Positions 41,552 to 50,462 of a stretch of DNA of 64,000 nucleotides are shown here, piece by piece. Source of the DNA: Microbacterium paraoxydans. Its GTDB lineage: Bacteria; Actinomycetota; Actinomycetes; Actinomycetales; Microbacteriaceae. Below the pieces are notes generated by a model, which saw nothing but the letters and a program-made list of their open reading frames with translations, was not told where the DNA came from and ran no database searches. Made by a program: the position numbers and the translations under genes. Each line of letters opens with the position of its first letter. Positions within the stretch are counted from its first letter, which is position 1. The DNA is taken from NCBI RefSeq assembly GCF_020524545.1, contig NZ_JAIVLG010000002.1, forward strand, positions 248,001-312,000, read 5' to 3'.

Positions 41552-42482
41552 CGCGGCCACCTTCCTCCGAGTGCGAGGGTTCACCGTAGAGCCTCAGCAC
41601 GGACTCCTCCAGGTCCGGCTCCTCGATCGCCAGGTCGAGCACGCGGTGACCGGCGAGCGCCTTGACCAGCGGATCGATGTCGCCCTCGACCGTGGCGCTC
41701 ACCCGCACGGCCTCTGTCGTGCTGCGGACCTCGAGGTCGGTGATCTGCGGCAGCGCGCCGAGCTGCTCGCGGATCGTCGATTCTTCCGTCGAGGCGAGGC
41801 CGGCCCGCACCCGCCGGACGGCCCCCAGTCGCAACGACGCCACATCGCCTTCCGCGACGACCTTCCCCTGGCTGAGGACCGCGACGACATCGGCGGTCTG
41901 CTGGATCTCGCTGAGCACGTGAGAGCTCAGCAGCACGGTCTGGCCCCGGTCCCTCGCATCGGTGACGAGGTGGAGGAACTCCCTCTGCACGAGCGGGTCG
42001 AGTCCGCTGGTCGGCTCGTCCAGCACGAGAAGTGGCGGCTCGTGCATGAACGCCTGGACGATACCGAGCTTCTGCTTGTTGCCCTTCGAGAGCGCGTGCA
42101 CCGGCCGGCTCAGGTCGAGGTCGAGTCGGTCCGCGAGCTCGCCGATCGCGCCGGACCTCACGGGGCCTGACACCTCGGCGTAGAAGTCGAGCATGCGACG
42201 TCCCGTCACCCGCCCGTCGAGTCGGAGCTCACCGGGGATGAACCCGATACGTCGTCGAAGGGCGGGGCCGCCCCGCCGAGGGTCTTCCCCCAGGACCCGG
42301 ATGGTCCCTTCGGTGGGACGGATGATGTCGAGGATCATGCGCAGCGTGGTCGTCTTGCCCGCGCCGTTGGGGCCGATGAGTCCGAACACGGTGCCGGGCT
42401 CGACGCTCAGGTCGAGGGAGTCGACGGCCGTGTGCCGGCCGTATCGCTTGCGGAGGCTTGTCAGTTCGATGGCAGGGGACAT
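41544..42482 (-). CDS. ABC transporter ATPase (left module)
   Basis: The 312-residue protein has Walker A in GLIGPNGAGKTTTLRMIL, a signature region ALSKGNKQKLGIVQAFMHEP, Walker B plus D-loop in LLVLDEPTSGLDPL, and the switch histidine in LLSSHVLSEIQ. A C-terminal extension of about 90 residues is typical of drug/antibiotic exporter ATPases. It is the middle gene of a TetR-ATPase-permease unit and is probably induced when the TetR protein binds an exported compound. Confidence 0.9.
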   Translation of the reverse strand: MSPAIELTSLRKRYGRHTAVDSLDLSVEPGTVFGLIGPNGAGKTTTLRMILDIIRPTEGTIRVLGEDPRRGGPALRRRIGFIPGELRLDGRVTGRRMLDFYAEVSGPVRSGAIGELADRLDLDLSRPVHALSKGNKQKLGIVQAFMHEPPLLVLDEPTSGLDPLVQREFLHLVTDARDRGQTVLLSSHVLSEIQQTADVVAVLSQGKVVAEGDVASLRLGAVRRVRAGLASTEESTIREQLGALPQITDLEVRSTTEAVRVSATVEGDIDPLVKALAGHRVLDLAIEEPDLEESVLRLYGEPSHSEEGGRDA

Positions 42483-42532
42483 TTCCCTGCTCCTTTCGGA
42501 TGGGTGGAGACGAATCGGGTTCGGGTGGCGCC

Positions 42533-43222
42533 TCAGCGCGGCGGATCCGGGTCCTGATTCGGGTCGTGCTCTCCCTTGTCGGACCGAGGACCGCTGCGCC
42601 TGGACAGCGCCTCCTTCGCGGCCACGAGCAGCCGATCATCGGCGTAGAGGCCGTGCGTGTACAGCTCCAGGACCGGGATGGTCGAGCGTTCCAGCAGGGA
42701 GGTGGTCAGCGTCGTCTCGCCGAAGGCCCGGGCGAGTTGTCGTCGCAGGATGACGGGGCCCAGCCCGTAGAGCGTCATGTACACGGCCGTCGCTTCGAGG
42801 TCGGACTGCGGGCGCATCGTGCCGTCGGCGATCTGCTCGCGCAGCATCTCCCTGGTGCTGGAGAGGAACGAGTCGAAGAGCCTGTCGGATGCTGCGGAGT
42901 CGTCGACGAGCATCCGAGCGAGGTAGTCCAGACCGGTGTTGCGCTCCTCCAGCGAGTCCAGGGCCTGCCGCATCAGCCGGGAGGCGTCGGCACCGGTCAT
43001 CCCCTCGCGCTCGGCGACGAACTCGGTCACGACGTGAGTGTCGCACACCTCCCTCAGTCCCTCCTTGCTGCCGAAGTGATGGAGGATGAGCGCCGGGCTC
43101 ACACCGGCGTCCTGAGCGATCTGCCGCACGCTCGTGCTCGCGAAACCCTGCTGGCCGAACCTCGAGATCGCGGCATCGCGAATGCGCGCCCGTGTCGTGA
43201 GGTCTTCGGATGCTGAACGCAT
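42533..43222 (-). CDS. TetR-family repressor (left module)
   Basis: From the ATG at 43222 the protein has 229 residues. The N-terminal helix-turn-helix is RARIRDAAISRFGQQGFASTSVRQIAQDAGVSPALILHHFGSKEGL, and the rest is the variable ligand-binding domain. The TAGCAT box seven bases before the ATG overlaps a CTAAAC-N4-GTTCAG palindrome, so the protein probably represses itself and the two exporter genes downstream. The tail SRRSGPRSDKGEHDPNQDPDPPR is charged and likely disordered. Confidence 0.9.
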   Translation of the reverse strand: MRSASEDLTTRARIRDAAISRFGQQGFASTSVRQIAQDAGVSPALILHHFGSKEGLREVCDTHVVTEFVAEREGMTGADASRLMRQALDSLEERNTGLDYLARMLVDDSAASDRLFDSFLSSTREMLREQIADGTMRPQSDLEATAVYMTLYGLGPVILRRQLARAFGETTLTTSLLERSTIPVLELYTHGLYADDRLLVAAKEALSRRSGPRSDKGEHDPNQDPDPPR

Positions 43223-43229
43223 AGTCAGG

Positions 43230-43235
43230 ATGCTA
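43230..43235 (-). promoter_or_regulatory. -10 box of the left tetR gene
   Basis: TAGCAT is followed by seven bases and the ATG at 43222. The first three bases of the palindrome at 43233-43248 fall inside it. Confidence 0.5.
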
Positions 43236-43248
43236 AACGGTTGTTCAG
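43233..43248. promoter_or_regulatory. Putative operator of the left TetR protein
   Basis: CTAAAC-GGTT-GTTCAG is an inverted repeat with one mismatch, in the usual TetR style (nnAAC-N4-GTTnn). It overlaps the left tetR promoter. Confidence 0.55.
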
Positions 43249-43275
43249 TCGTGCGCAAGAGGCATTGCAGCGAGC

Positions 43276-43294
43276 GATGTTAGTGACTAACATC
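43276..43294. promoter_or_regulatory. Putative operator of the right TetR protein
   Basis: GATGTTAGT-G-ACTAACATC is a perfect 9+1+9 palindrome. It completely covers the TAACAT -10 box of the right tetR gene, and its sequence is distinct from the left operator. Confidence 0.7.
43288..43293 (+). promoter_or_regulatory. -10 box of the right tetR gene
   Basis: TAACAT stands seven bases before the ATG at 43301 and lies inside the palindrome. Confidence 0.5.
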
Positions 43295-43300
43295 ACTCGC

Positions 43301-43858
43301 ATGGCCAGCACCGTCTCCACCGCCGCGCGGCTGCGGGCATCCGCACTGCGATTGTTCTCCGAACACGGGTTCGACGACGTCACGGTCGAACAGATCGCCC
43401 GTGACGCCGGGGTGTCGCACATGACCTTCTTCCGGCATTTCCCGACGAAGGAGGACGCGCTCCTCGACGATCCCTACGACCCGTTCATCGCAGATGCGGT
43501 GGCGACACAACCCGCCGATCTGCCCGCGATGGAGCGGGTGCGAAGAGGCCTGCTGGGCGCCTGGGCGTCCGTGCCGGCGGCGACTCCGGAGGAGACACGC
43601 TCCCGGGTGGCGATCATGGCGGGACACCCCCGTCTGCGTGCCAGGGCGTGGCAGAACACGCAGCAGACGGAATCGCTCATCGTGGAGGCGCTCACGGCAC
43701 AGGGGACGCCGAGACGCGAGGCGGTCGTCGCCGCCGGTGCCTGTCTGGGGGCGGTGATGGCGGCGCTTCTGGAGTGGGGGACGGACTCGTCCGATGAGCC
43801 CCTCGGGCAGGCGATCGTCGAAGCGCTCGGCCTGCTCGCCGCCGAGACGAAGCCATGA
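43301..43858 (+). CDS. TetR-family repressor (right module)
   Basis: The 185-residue protein has the DNA-binding block TAARLRASALRLFSEHGFDDVTVEQIARDAGVSHMTFFRHFPTKEDAL. The ligand domain (ERVRRGLLGAWASVPA onwards) resembles TetR_C proteins controlling antibiotic exporters. The ATG at 43301 sits seven bases after a TAACAT box covered by a perfect palindrome. The stop overlaps the ATPase gene as ATGA, so repressor and exporter are one operon. Confidence 0.9.
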   Translation: MASTVSTAARLRASALRLFSEHGFDDVTVEQIARDAGVSHMTFFRHFPTKEDALLDDPYDPFIADAVATQPADLPAMERVRRGLLGAWASVPAATPEETRSRVAIMAGHPRLRARAWQNTQQTESLIVEALTAQGTPRREAVVAAGACLGAVMAALLEWGTDSSDEPLGQAIVEALGLLAAETKP

Positions 43859-44619
43859 CCCCGAGGAGGATGCATCCGGTGATCCTCGCCGCTCAGCGGG
43901 TGCACAAGCGCTACGGGGACGAAGTCGCTCTGCGCGACGTGAGCCTCGAGGTGCGGGCGGGCAGCATCCACGCGCTCGTGGGTCTGAACGGCGCGGGAAA
44001 GACCACGCTCATGCGATCGATGCTGGCCATGATCCGGCCGGATGCCGGGCAGGTGAGCATCCGATGCGGAGACGACATGGTCCCGGGGGATCGCCTGCCG
44101 CGAATGGACTGGCGCCACGTCGGCCACATGATCGAGACGCCCTTCACCTACGCCGAACTCACCGTCACGGAGACGGTCGTCGCCGCGGCCCGTCTGCACG
44201 GGATGGGGCGTACGGAGGCGCCGACAGCGGCGCGCGCCATGATCGAGCAGCTCGAACTCGGTCATTGGGCGCACCGGAGAACGCACTCCCTGTCGCTCGG
44301 CAACAGGCAGCGCCTGGGGCTGGCCGGCGCACTCGTGCATCGGCCCCGGCTGCTGATCCTCGATGAGCCTGCCAACGGACTCGACCCGGCAGGGGTACAC
44401 GTCGTTCGAGGGATGCTGCAGCAGGCCGCGGCAGGCGGTGCCGCGGTCCTGATCTCGAGCCATCACCTCGACGAGATGGCCCGCATCGCCGACACCATCA
44501 GCGTGATGCACCGCGGAGCGCTGATCGGAACACTTCCGCCGCGCGGAATCGACATCGAACGGCAGTTCTTCGACATGGTCGCAGCCCACGACGGCCTCGA
44601 CAGGGGAGGTGCGACATGA
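43855..44619 (+). CDS. ABC transporter ATPase (right module)
   Basis: The 254-residue protein has Walker A ALVGLNGAGKTTLMRSML, signature HSLSLGNRQRLGLAGALVHRP, Walker B LLILDEPANGLDPAG and the H-loop in LISSHHLDEMARI. Without the C-terminal extension of the left-module ATPase, it belongs to a different exporter subgroup. The start at 43855 overlaps the tetR stop; a GTG at 43879 with GAGGAGG upstream is an alternative start. It is followed directly by its permease. Confidence 0.9.
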   Translation: MTPRRMHPVILAAQRVHKRYGDEVALRDVSLEVRAGSIHALVGLNGAGKTTLMRSMLAMIRPDAGQVSIRCGDDMVPGDRLPRMDWRHVGHMIETPFTYAELTVTETVVAAARLHGMGRTEAPTAARAMIEQLELGHWAHRRTHSLSLGNRQRLGLAGALVHRPRLLILDEPANGLDPAGVHVVRGMLQQAAAGGAAVLISSHHLDEMARIADTISVMHRGALIGTLPPRGIDIERQFFDMVAAHDGLDRGGAT

Positions 44620-45383
44620 GGGCAGCGCTCGCCGTGGAATGGATCAAGTTCCGCAGGGCGACGACGGTGCGGGTCACGACCGTCCTCGTCGCCATCCTCG
44701 TCCCCGCGATGAGCGCGGGTTTCCTCGCCGTGGTGCGTTCCGATTCGGACGGCGCGCTCGCGATCAAGGCGGCGGCGCTCCTCACCGACGTGGGGTGGGC
44801 GGGCATCACCGGCTTCTCGGCCCAGATCATGTCGGTGGGAGCGCTGCTCGCCGTCGGCGTCGTCGTCGCCTGGGTGTTCGGGCGGGAGTTCACCGACCGG
44901 ACCTTCGGGGCGCTCTTCGCCGCTCCGACGTCTCCCGGGGCTCTCGCCTCCGCCAAGATGCTCATCACGATGGCGTGGGGCGTCCTCGTGTCGTGCGTCG
45001 CCGCGGTGCTCACCCTCGCAGCCGGTGCGCTGATCGGTCTCGGCCTCCCCGATGCCGAGGCCGGGACGGGTGCTGTGCGGATCGCCGTCGTCGGAGTCCT
45101 CACCGTGGTGCTCACGCTGCCGCTGGCCGTGGTCGCCAGTGCCGCCCGGGGCTATCTCCCTGCGATCTCCGCACTGCTCGCGCTGGTCGTGTTCACGCAG
45201 GTCGTGGTCGCGCTGGGCGCCGGAGCGTGGTTCCCGTATGCCGCGCCCGGCATGTGGGCCGGGCTGGGCGGTGCGAGCCTCGCCGAGACGGTCACACCGC
45301 TCCAACTGCTCCTCGCGCTGCCGATCGGTGCGGTCTCAGCCGCCGCTACCTGGCGATGGTGGCAGACGGCCGAGGTGCGGTGA
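44616..45383 (+). CDS. ABC exporter permease (right module)
   Basis: The 255-residue protein has six membrane segments. It starts RAALAVEWIKFRRATTVRVTTVLVAILVPAMSAGF and contains the ABC-2 type FGREFTDRTFGALFAAPTSPGALASAKM loop between helices 2 and 3. The ATG overlaps the ATPase stop as ATGA. The gene converges on nhaA with a 32-base gap. The exported substrate cannot be inferred. Confidence 0.87.
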   Translation: MRAALAVEWIKFRRATTVRVTTVLVAILVPAMSAGFLAVVRSDSDGALAIKAAALLTDVGWAGITGFSAQIMSVGALLAVGVVVAWVFGREFTDRTFGALFAAPTSPGALASAKMLITMAWGVLVSCVAAVLTLAAGALIGLGLPDAEAGTGAVRIAVVGVLTVVLTLPLAVVASAARGYLPAISALLALVVFTQVVVALGAGAWFPYAAPGMWAGLGGASLAETVTPLQLLLALPIGAVSAAATWRWWQTAEVR

Positions 45384-45415
45384 TGCCACGGATCATCATG
45401 ATGGAGGTCGCGAGA

Positions 45416-46714
45416 TCAGGACTGAGCCTCGGCAGCCTCGAGCCGGCGGTAGCGGCGGTTGCGGGTGCCGAGGAGCACGGAGGCGGCGACGGCCGCGACG
45501 ACGGACGCCGTGAGGATGGCGACCTTGGCATGGTCGTGGTGCTCGCTTCCGGCGGCGAAGCTCAGCTCGGCGACCAGGAGTGAGACCGTGAAGCCGATTC
45601 CGGCGAGGAGTCCGACACCGACGAGGTCTATCCACCGGAGCGACGGGTCGAGATTGATACGCCGGATCCTGGTGATGATCCAGGTCGCCGCCGTGATGCC
45701 GAGTGGCTTTCCGAGCACGAGGGCCAGGACGATGCCGACCACGACGGGGTCCGTGAAAGCGGAGACGAAGCCCTCGCCTCCGCCGATCGCCACTCCGGCG
45801 GAGAAGAACGCGAACACCGGTACCGCGAACCCCGCCGAGAGCGGACGGAAGCGGTGCTCGAACACCTCGGCGAGACCCGGGCCGGCGTCGGGGCCCCGGT
45901 CGGCCTTCTTGTGGAGCACCGGGATTGTGAAGCCGAGCAGCACACCCGCGATGGTCGCGTGGATGCCGGACGCGTGGACCAGCGCCCACGCGACCACGCC
46001 GATCGGCAGGAGGATCAGCCAGGCCGCAGTGGGGCGCAGATGGAAGAAGTCGCGATACCGCTGGGCGATCACGCCGTAGACCGCGATCACGACGAGAGCG
46101 AGCACCAGCGGGAGGATGTCGATCGTCTCGGTGTAGAACAGCGCGATGATGCCTATCGCGATCAGGTCGTCCACCACAGCCAGGGTGAGCAGGAAGATCC
46201 GCAGCGCGCTCGGCAGATGGGATCCGATGATGGCGAGCACGGCCACGGCGAAAGCGATGTCGGTCGCGGTCGGGATCGCCCATCCGTGAGCCGCCTCCGC
46301 CGAGCCCGCCACGACGGCGAGATAGATCACCGCAGGCACGATCACGCCACCCACCGCGGCGACGATCGGAACCACGGCGGTGCTGAACCGGCGCAGGTCA
46401 CCGGCCACGAACTCGCGCTTGAGTTCGAGGCCGACCAGGAAGAAGAAGATCGCGAGCAGACCGTCGGCGGCCCAGGCGCCGAGGCTCAGGCGCAGATGCC
46501 AGGGTTCGTAGCCGATCTCGAAGTCGCGCAGCGCGAAGTACGACTCGGCCCAGGGGGAGTTCGCCCAGAGCAGCGCGATCGCTGCGAGCGACACGAGGAG
46601 AATGCCGCCGACGGTTTCCTTGCGCAGGATCTCACCGATACGGCGGGACTCGTCGCGGGAGGAGGAGGGGAAGACGGCTCGGACTTTGGCGAGGCGTGAA
46701 GAAGGCTTGACCAT
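45416..46714 (-). CDS. nhaA: Na+/H+ antiporter NhaA
   Basis: The 432-residue protein has twelve membrane segments and the family core [51 protein letters not shown], with the two adjacent transport aspartates in VVDD. The C-terminal domain [32 protein letters not shown] is also typical. It exchanges sodium for protons and helps in pH and salt tolerance. The gene is divergent from a TrkH-type potassium channel, making a small ion-homeostasis pair. Confidence 0.95.
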   Translation of the reverse strand: MVKPSSRLAKVRAVFPSSSRDESRRIGEILRKETVGGILLVSLAAIALLWANSPWAESYFALRDFEIGYEPWHLRLSLGAWAADGLLAIFFFLVGLELKREFVAGDLRRFSTAVVPIVAAVGGVIVPAVIYLAVVAGSAEAAHGWAIPTATDIAFAVAVLAIIGSHLPSALRIFLLTLAVVDDLIAIGIIALFYTETIDILPLVLALVVIAVYGVIAQRYRDFFHLRPTAAWLILLPIGVVAWALVHASGIHATIAGVLLGFTIPVLHKKADRGPDAGPGLAEVFEHRFRPLSAGFAVPVFAFFSAGVAIGGGEGFVSAFTDPVVVGIVLALVLGKPLGITAATWIITRIRRINLDPSLRWIDLVGVGLLAGIGFTVSLLVAELSFAAGSEHHDHAKVAILTASVVAAVAASVLLGTRNRRYRRLEAAEAQS

Positions 46715-46930
46715 GCGGGAGCTTTCGGGTCGATGAGCGTGTGTTCGTCGACCAGGCTTCCCGACACTCCGTCTCCCAGCCTACCCGAACGGTGAAAGCC
46801 GCTGCGCGCACCTGGACCCTTCGCGGGATGCTCGGCCCGTGTCGCCGCCCGCGTCGGGGTCCGACCGCTGCTGTACTGTGAGTGGTCGGTGCGCCGGGAG
46901 TCGGTACGGCGACCCGACAAGGAGCCCGTG

Positions 46931-48316
46931 GTGACCACCAGTCAGCCGAACGTCCGGACCGCGCGATTGTGGATGCCGATCCGCTGGATCGCCGACTTCC
47001 CCCGTCGTTCGCCGGCTCGTGCGTCGATCGCCGTGTTCGTGCTCGCGGCGATGCTCTTCACGGTACTGCTGCGCCTCCCGGTCGCGGCGGCCGATGGTGT
47101 CGCCGCAGCGTGGGAGGATGCGACGTTCACGGCCTCCTCCGCCGTGACAGTGACCGGACTGACCTCCGTCGACACCGGGACGTCCTGGTCGCTCTTCGGA
47201 CACATCGTGATCCTGCTCGCCATCCAGACCGGCGGCCTCGGTATCGTGACCGTCGCGCTGCTGCTCACCCAGGCTGTCACGCGCAGGCTGGGGCTCGGCG
47301 GGCGCGTCTTCGCGCAGCAGGTGATGGGTGCGACGCCCCTGGGTGACGTCAAGCGGCTTCTCAAGATCGTGGTACTGACCACTTTCCTCATCGAGGGTGC
47401 CCTGTGCGCGCTCCTGCTGCCGGCCTTCATCGTCGAGGATGGATGGGTTCGGGGCCCGTGGCATGCCCTGTTCTACAGCATCTCCGCTTTCAACAATGCG
47501 GGGTTCGTCCTCGATCCCGGTGGTCTCGCGGTCTACAGCCACAACGTCTGGATCATGGGGGTGCTCATGGTCGGTGTGATCGCGGGCAGCCTGGGCTTCC
47601 CCGTGTACCTCGCCGTCATCGCTCATCTGTGGGGGCGCGGACGGTGGTCGCTGCACACGAAGCTGACCGTCACGACGACCCTCGTCCTCTTCCTGGTCGG
47701 CGCGGTCAGCTGGGGCGCGAGCGAGTGGGACAACTCCGCGACCATCGGCACACTGAGTCCGCTCGACCGGATCCTCCATGCGCTGTTCGCGTCGACGATG
47801 ATGCGCTCCGGGGGGTTCGCGATCGTCGACACGGAGCAGTCCACCTCGACGACCCTCCTTCTCACAGATGCCCTCATGTTCGTCGGCGGCGGGTCGATCT
47901 CGACCGCCGGTGGTATCAAGGTCACGACGCTCGCTGTGCTGTTCCTCGCCATCGTCGCCGAGGCCCGAGGCACCAGGGATATCGCGATCTTCGAGCGACG
48001 GCTCCCCGAGAGCGTTCTCCGCGTCGCGATCTCCGTCACCTTCCTCGGGGCGTCCCTCGTCCTCGCGGGGACGGTGCTCCTCACTCTCACGAACCGGGCG
48101 CCGCTGGATCACATCCTGTTCGAAGTCATCTCCGCGTTCGCGACCTGTGGGCTCTCGGTCGGGCTGTCCGCCGATCTCGACCCCTTCGGCAAGTTCGTCC
48201 TGTCCGCGCTGATGCTTGCGGGACGCGTCGGCCCCATCGGTCTCGCCGCCGCACTCGCCGTACGACAGCGCACCGAGCACTTCACCTACCCCACCGACCG
48301 TCCTATCCTCGGGTAG
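46931..48316 (+). CDS. TrkH/KtrB-family potassium transporter
   Basis: The 461-residue membrane protein has four pore-loop repeats: SSAVTVTGLTSVDT, YSISAFNNAGFVLD, TMMRSGGFAIVDT and ISAFATCGLSVGLS, each with a filter-type glycine. It takes up K+ together with a TrkA/KtrA regulatory subunit, which is not encoded nearby. The GTG at 46931 was chosen because AAGGAG lies six bases upstream; a longer reading from GTG 46889 adds 14 residues with no evident role. Confidence 0.88.
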   Translation: MTTSQPNVRTARLWMPIRWIADFPRRSPARASIAVFVLAAMLFTVLLRLPVAAADGVAAAWEDATFTASSAVTVTGLTSVDTGTSWSLFGHIVILLAIQTGGLGIVTVALLLTQAVTRRLGLGGRVFAQQVMGATPLGDVKRLLKIVVLTTFLIEGALCALLLPAFIVEDGWVRGPWHALFYSISAFNNAGFVLDPGGLAVYSHNVWIMGVLMVGVIAGSLGFPVYLAVIAHLWGRGRWSLHTKLTVTTTLVLFLVGAVSWGASEWDNSATIGTLSPLDRILHALFASTMMRSGGFAIVDTEQSTSTTLLLTDALMFVGGGSISTAGGIKVTTLAVLFLAIVAEARGTRDIAIFERRLPESVLRVAISVTFLGASLVLAGTVLLTLTNRAPLDHILFEVISAFATCGLSVGLSADLDPFGKFVLSALMLAGRVGPIGLAAALAVRQRTEHFTYPTDRPILG

Positions 48317-48340
48317 TCGCCGACCGAGGCATGCGCGGCG

Positions 48341-48727
48341 TCATCCGGCGCGACGGGGCGGGTCGCCCTCCGCCGAGAACTGCGCGAGCTGGGCGAGGAA
48401 CTCGTCCGCCATCCCCACCTGGTTCGCGAGTCGTTCGCGGCGGGCCGTCGCTTCCTCTCGAAGCGCGCCGAGACGTTCCTGGAGATCGTCGCGGTCCGGC
48501 TCGTCGGCGAGCGCGTCGACCACGTCCAGGACCGCCCGCATCTCATCCAGCGTGTAGCCGAGCGGCTTCATCCGTCGGACGATCATGAGGCGACCGACGT
48601 CTTTCGGGGTGTAGAGCCGGAAGCCGCCGTCTGTGCGACCGGTCGGGATCACCAGCCCGACATCCTCGTAGTGACGGAGTGTGCGGAAGGACAGGGACGT
48701 CTGCTCGGCGACCTCGCCGATGCGCAT
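48341..48727 (-). CDS. MerR-family regulator
   Basis: From the ATG at 48727 the protein has 128 residues. It begins MRIGEVAEQTSLSFRTLRHYEDVGLVIPTGRTDGGFRLYTPKDVGRL, the MerR winged helix. A coiled-coil dimerisation helix rich in Glu, Arg and Leu follows (DDLQERLGALREEATARRERLANQV). No metal-binding cysteines are present, so the effector is probably not a metal. A GTG at 48745 is an alternative start. It is divergent from a SulP transporter, with a MerR-type palindrome between them. Confidence 0.88.
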   Translation of the reverse strand: MRIGEVAEQTSLSFRTLRHYEDVGLVIPTGRTDGGFRLYTPKDVGRLMIVRRMKPLGYTLDEMRAVLDVVDALADEPDRDDLQERLGALREEATARRERLANQVGMADEFLAQLAQFSAEGDPPRRAG

Positions 48728-48779
48728 CGTCTCTTCGTGCTCCACGGATCGGCGTCCTTCCCCTGACTCGACAGCAAAC

Positions 48780-48794
48780 CTCACGTTACGTTAG
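48780..48794. promoter_or_regulatory. Putative MerR operator
   Basis: CTCACGTTACGTTAG fits the palindrome CTnACGTnACGTnAG, close to known operators of the TipA/Mta/BltR branch. It lies 53 bases before the merR start and 116 before the SulP start. Confidence 0.6.
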
Positions 48795-48909
48795 AGTCTG
48801 CGTGCGCGCATTTCTGCGCATCCCCCATTCTTCCGTGCCGAGCTCCGTGGTGCATGCGCACGGTCCGTGCGCGCCCTCCGCTCCTTCGCACGCCCATCCA
48901 GGAGAGCAC

Positions 48910-50433
48910 ATGACCGCTGTCGTCCCCGCCCCGGAACGCCCGTCCCGCTATCGCATCGAGCCCACCGTCATGCAGGCGCTGCGGAATCCGCGTCTGCTCA
49001 CCCGGGAGGTCCTCGCCGGGCTCGTCGTCGCGCTCGCACTGATCCCCGAGGCGATCGCCTTCTCGATCATCGCCGGAGTCGACCCGCGGGTCGGCCTCTT
49101 CTCCTCGTTCGTGATGGCCGTCGCCATCTCGTTCCTCGGAGGACGCCCCGCGATGATCACCGCGGCCACGGGGGCCGTCGCCCTGGTGATCGCTCCGGTC
49201 GCCCGGGAGTACGGGATGGACTACTTCATCGCCACCGTGCTCCTCGGCGGAGTCATCCAGATCGTCCTCGCCCTCCTCGGCGTGGCCAAGCTCATGCGGT
49301 TCATCCCCCGCTCCGTGATGGTGGGCTTCGTGAACGCGCTGGCGATCCTCATCTTCACCGCGCAGCTGCCCCAGCTCTGGGACGTGCCGTGGCTGGTGTA
49401 CCCGCTCGTCGCCGTCGGCCTCGCCATCCTGTTCCTCATGCCGCGCATCACGAAGGTCGTGCCCGCCCCGCTGGTCACGATCGTGCTGCTCACGGGCGCC
49501 GTCGTGGTCTTCGGATGGAGCGTGCCGAACGTGGGCGACCAGGGCGAGCTTCCGCAGAGCCTGCCCGAGCTGTTCATCCCGAACGTCCCCTTCACCCTCG
49601 AAACGCTCGGGATCATCGGCCCGTTCGCTCTCGCCATGGCAGTCGTCGGCCTGCTCGAGACGCTCATGACGGCCAAGCTGGTCGACGACATCACCGACAC
49701 GCACTCGCGGAAGACCCGTGAGGCCTGGGGACTGGGCGTCGCGAACGTGCTCTCCGGAGCCTTCGGCGGGATGGGCGGATGCGCCATGATCGGCCAGACC
49801 ATGATCAACGTGAAGGCGTCCGGCGCGCGCACGCGCATCTCGACGTTCCTCGCCGGTGTCTTCCTGCTCATCCTCGTGCTCGCCCTCGGCGACGTGGTGG
49901 CGGTGATCCCGATGGCGGCCCTCGTCGCCGTGATGATCCTCGTCTCGATCTCGACCTTCGACTGGCACAGCATCCGTCCGTCGACCCTGCGCCGCATGCC
50001 GAAGAGCGAGACCGCCGTGATGCTGATCACCGTCGCTGCGACGGTCTGGACCCACAACCTCGCGATCGGTGTGGTCCTCGGAGTGCTCACGGCGATGATC
50101 ATGTTCGCCCGGCGGGTCGCGCACTTCGTCACGGTGACCCGTACGGTCGCACCGTCGGAGTCGGGCGACGTCGCGCACTACGAGGTCGTCGGGGAACTGT
50201 TCTTCGCGTCGAGCAACGACCTCACGACGCAGTTCGAGTACGCGGACGATCCCGAGCACGTGGTCATCGACATGACGCGCTCCCACATCTGGGACGCTTC
50301 GACGGTGGCCGCGCTCGATGCGGTGGTCACCAAGTACGAGCGCCTCGGGAAGACGGCCGACATCCAGGGGCTCAACGACACCGCAGCCGCGTTCCGTCGC
50401 CGTCTGAGCGGCAACCTCGGCGCCGGGCACTGA
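48910..50433 (+). CDS. SulP-family anion transporter with STAS domain
   Basis: The 507-residue protein has about twelve membrane segments. The SulP pattern [33 protein letters not shown] comes near the N-terminus and [27 protein letters not shown] in the middle. The last 100 residues form a STAS domain ([24 protein letters not shown]). Family members carry sulfate, bicarbonate or dicarboxylates; the substrate is undetermined. The ATG has AGGAG five bases upstream, and a MerR-type operator lies in the divergent promoter region. Confidence 0.9.
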   Translation: MTAVVPAPERPSRYRIEPTVMQALRNPRLLTREVLAGLVVALALIPEAIAFSIIAGVDPRVGLFSSFVMAVAISFLGGRPAMITAATGAVALVIAPVAREYGMDYFIATVLLGGVIQIVLALLGVAKLMRFIPRSVMVGFVNALAILIFTAQLPQLWDVPWLVYPLVAVGLAILFLMPRITKVVPAPLVTIVLLTGAVVVFGWSVPNVGDQGELPQSLPELFIPNVPFTLETLGIIGPFALAMAVVGLLETLMTAKLVDDITDTHSRKTREAWGLGVANVLSGAFGGMGGCAMIGQTMINVKASGARTRISTFLAGVFLLILVLALGDVVAVIPMAALVAVMILVSISTFDWHSIRPSTLRRMPKSETAVMLITVAATVWTHNLAIGVVLGVLTAMIMFARRVAHFVTVTRTVAPSESGDVAHYEVVGELFFASSNDLTTQFEYADDPEHVVIDMTRSHIWDASTVAALDAVVTKYERLGKTADIQGLNDTAAAFRRRLSGNLGAGH

Positions 50434-50462
50434 GCGCAGGCGCCCCTCTCCCGCTCGGTGCC

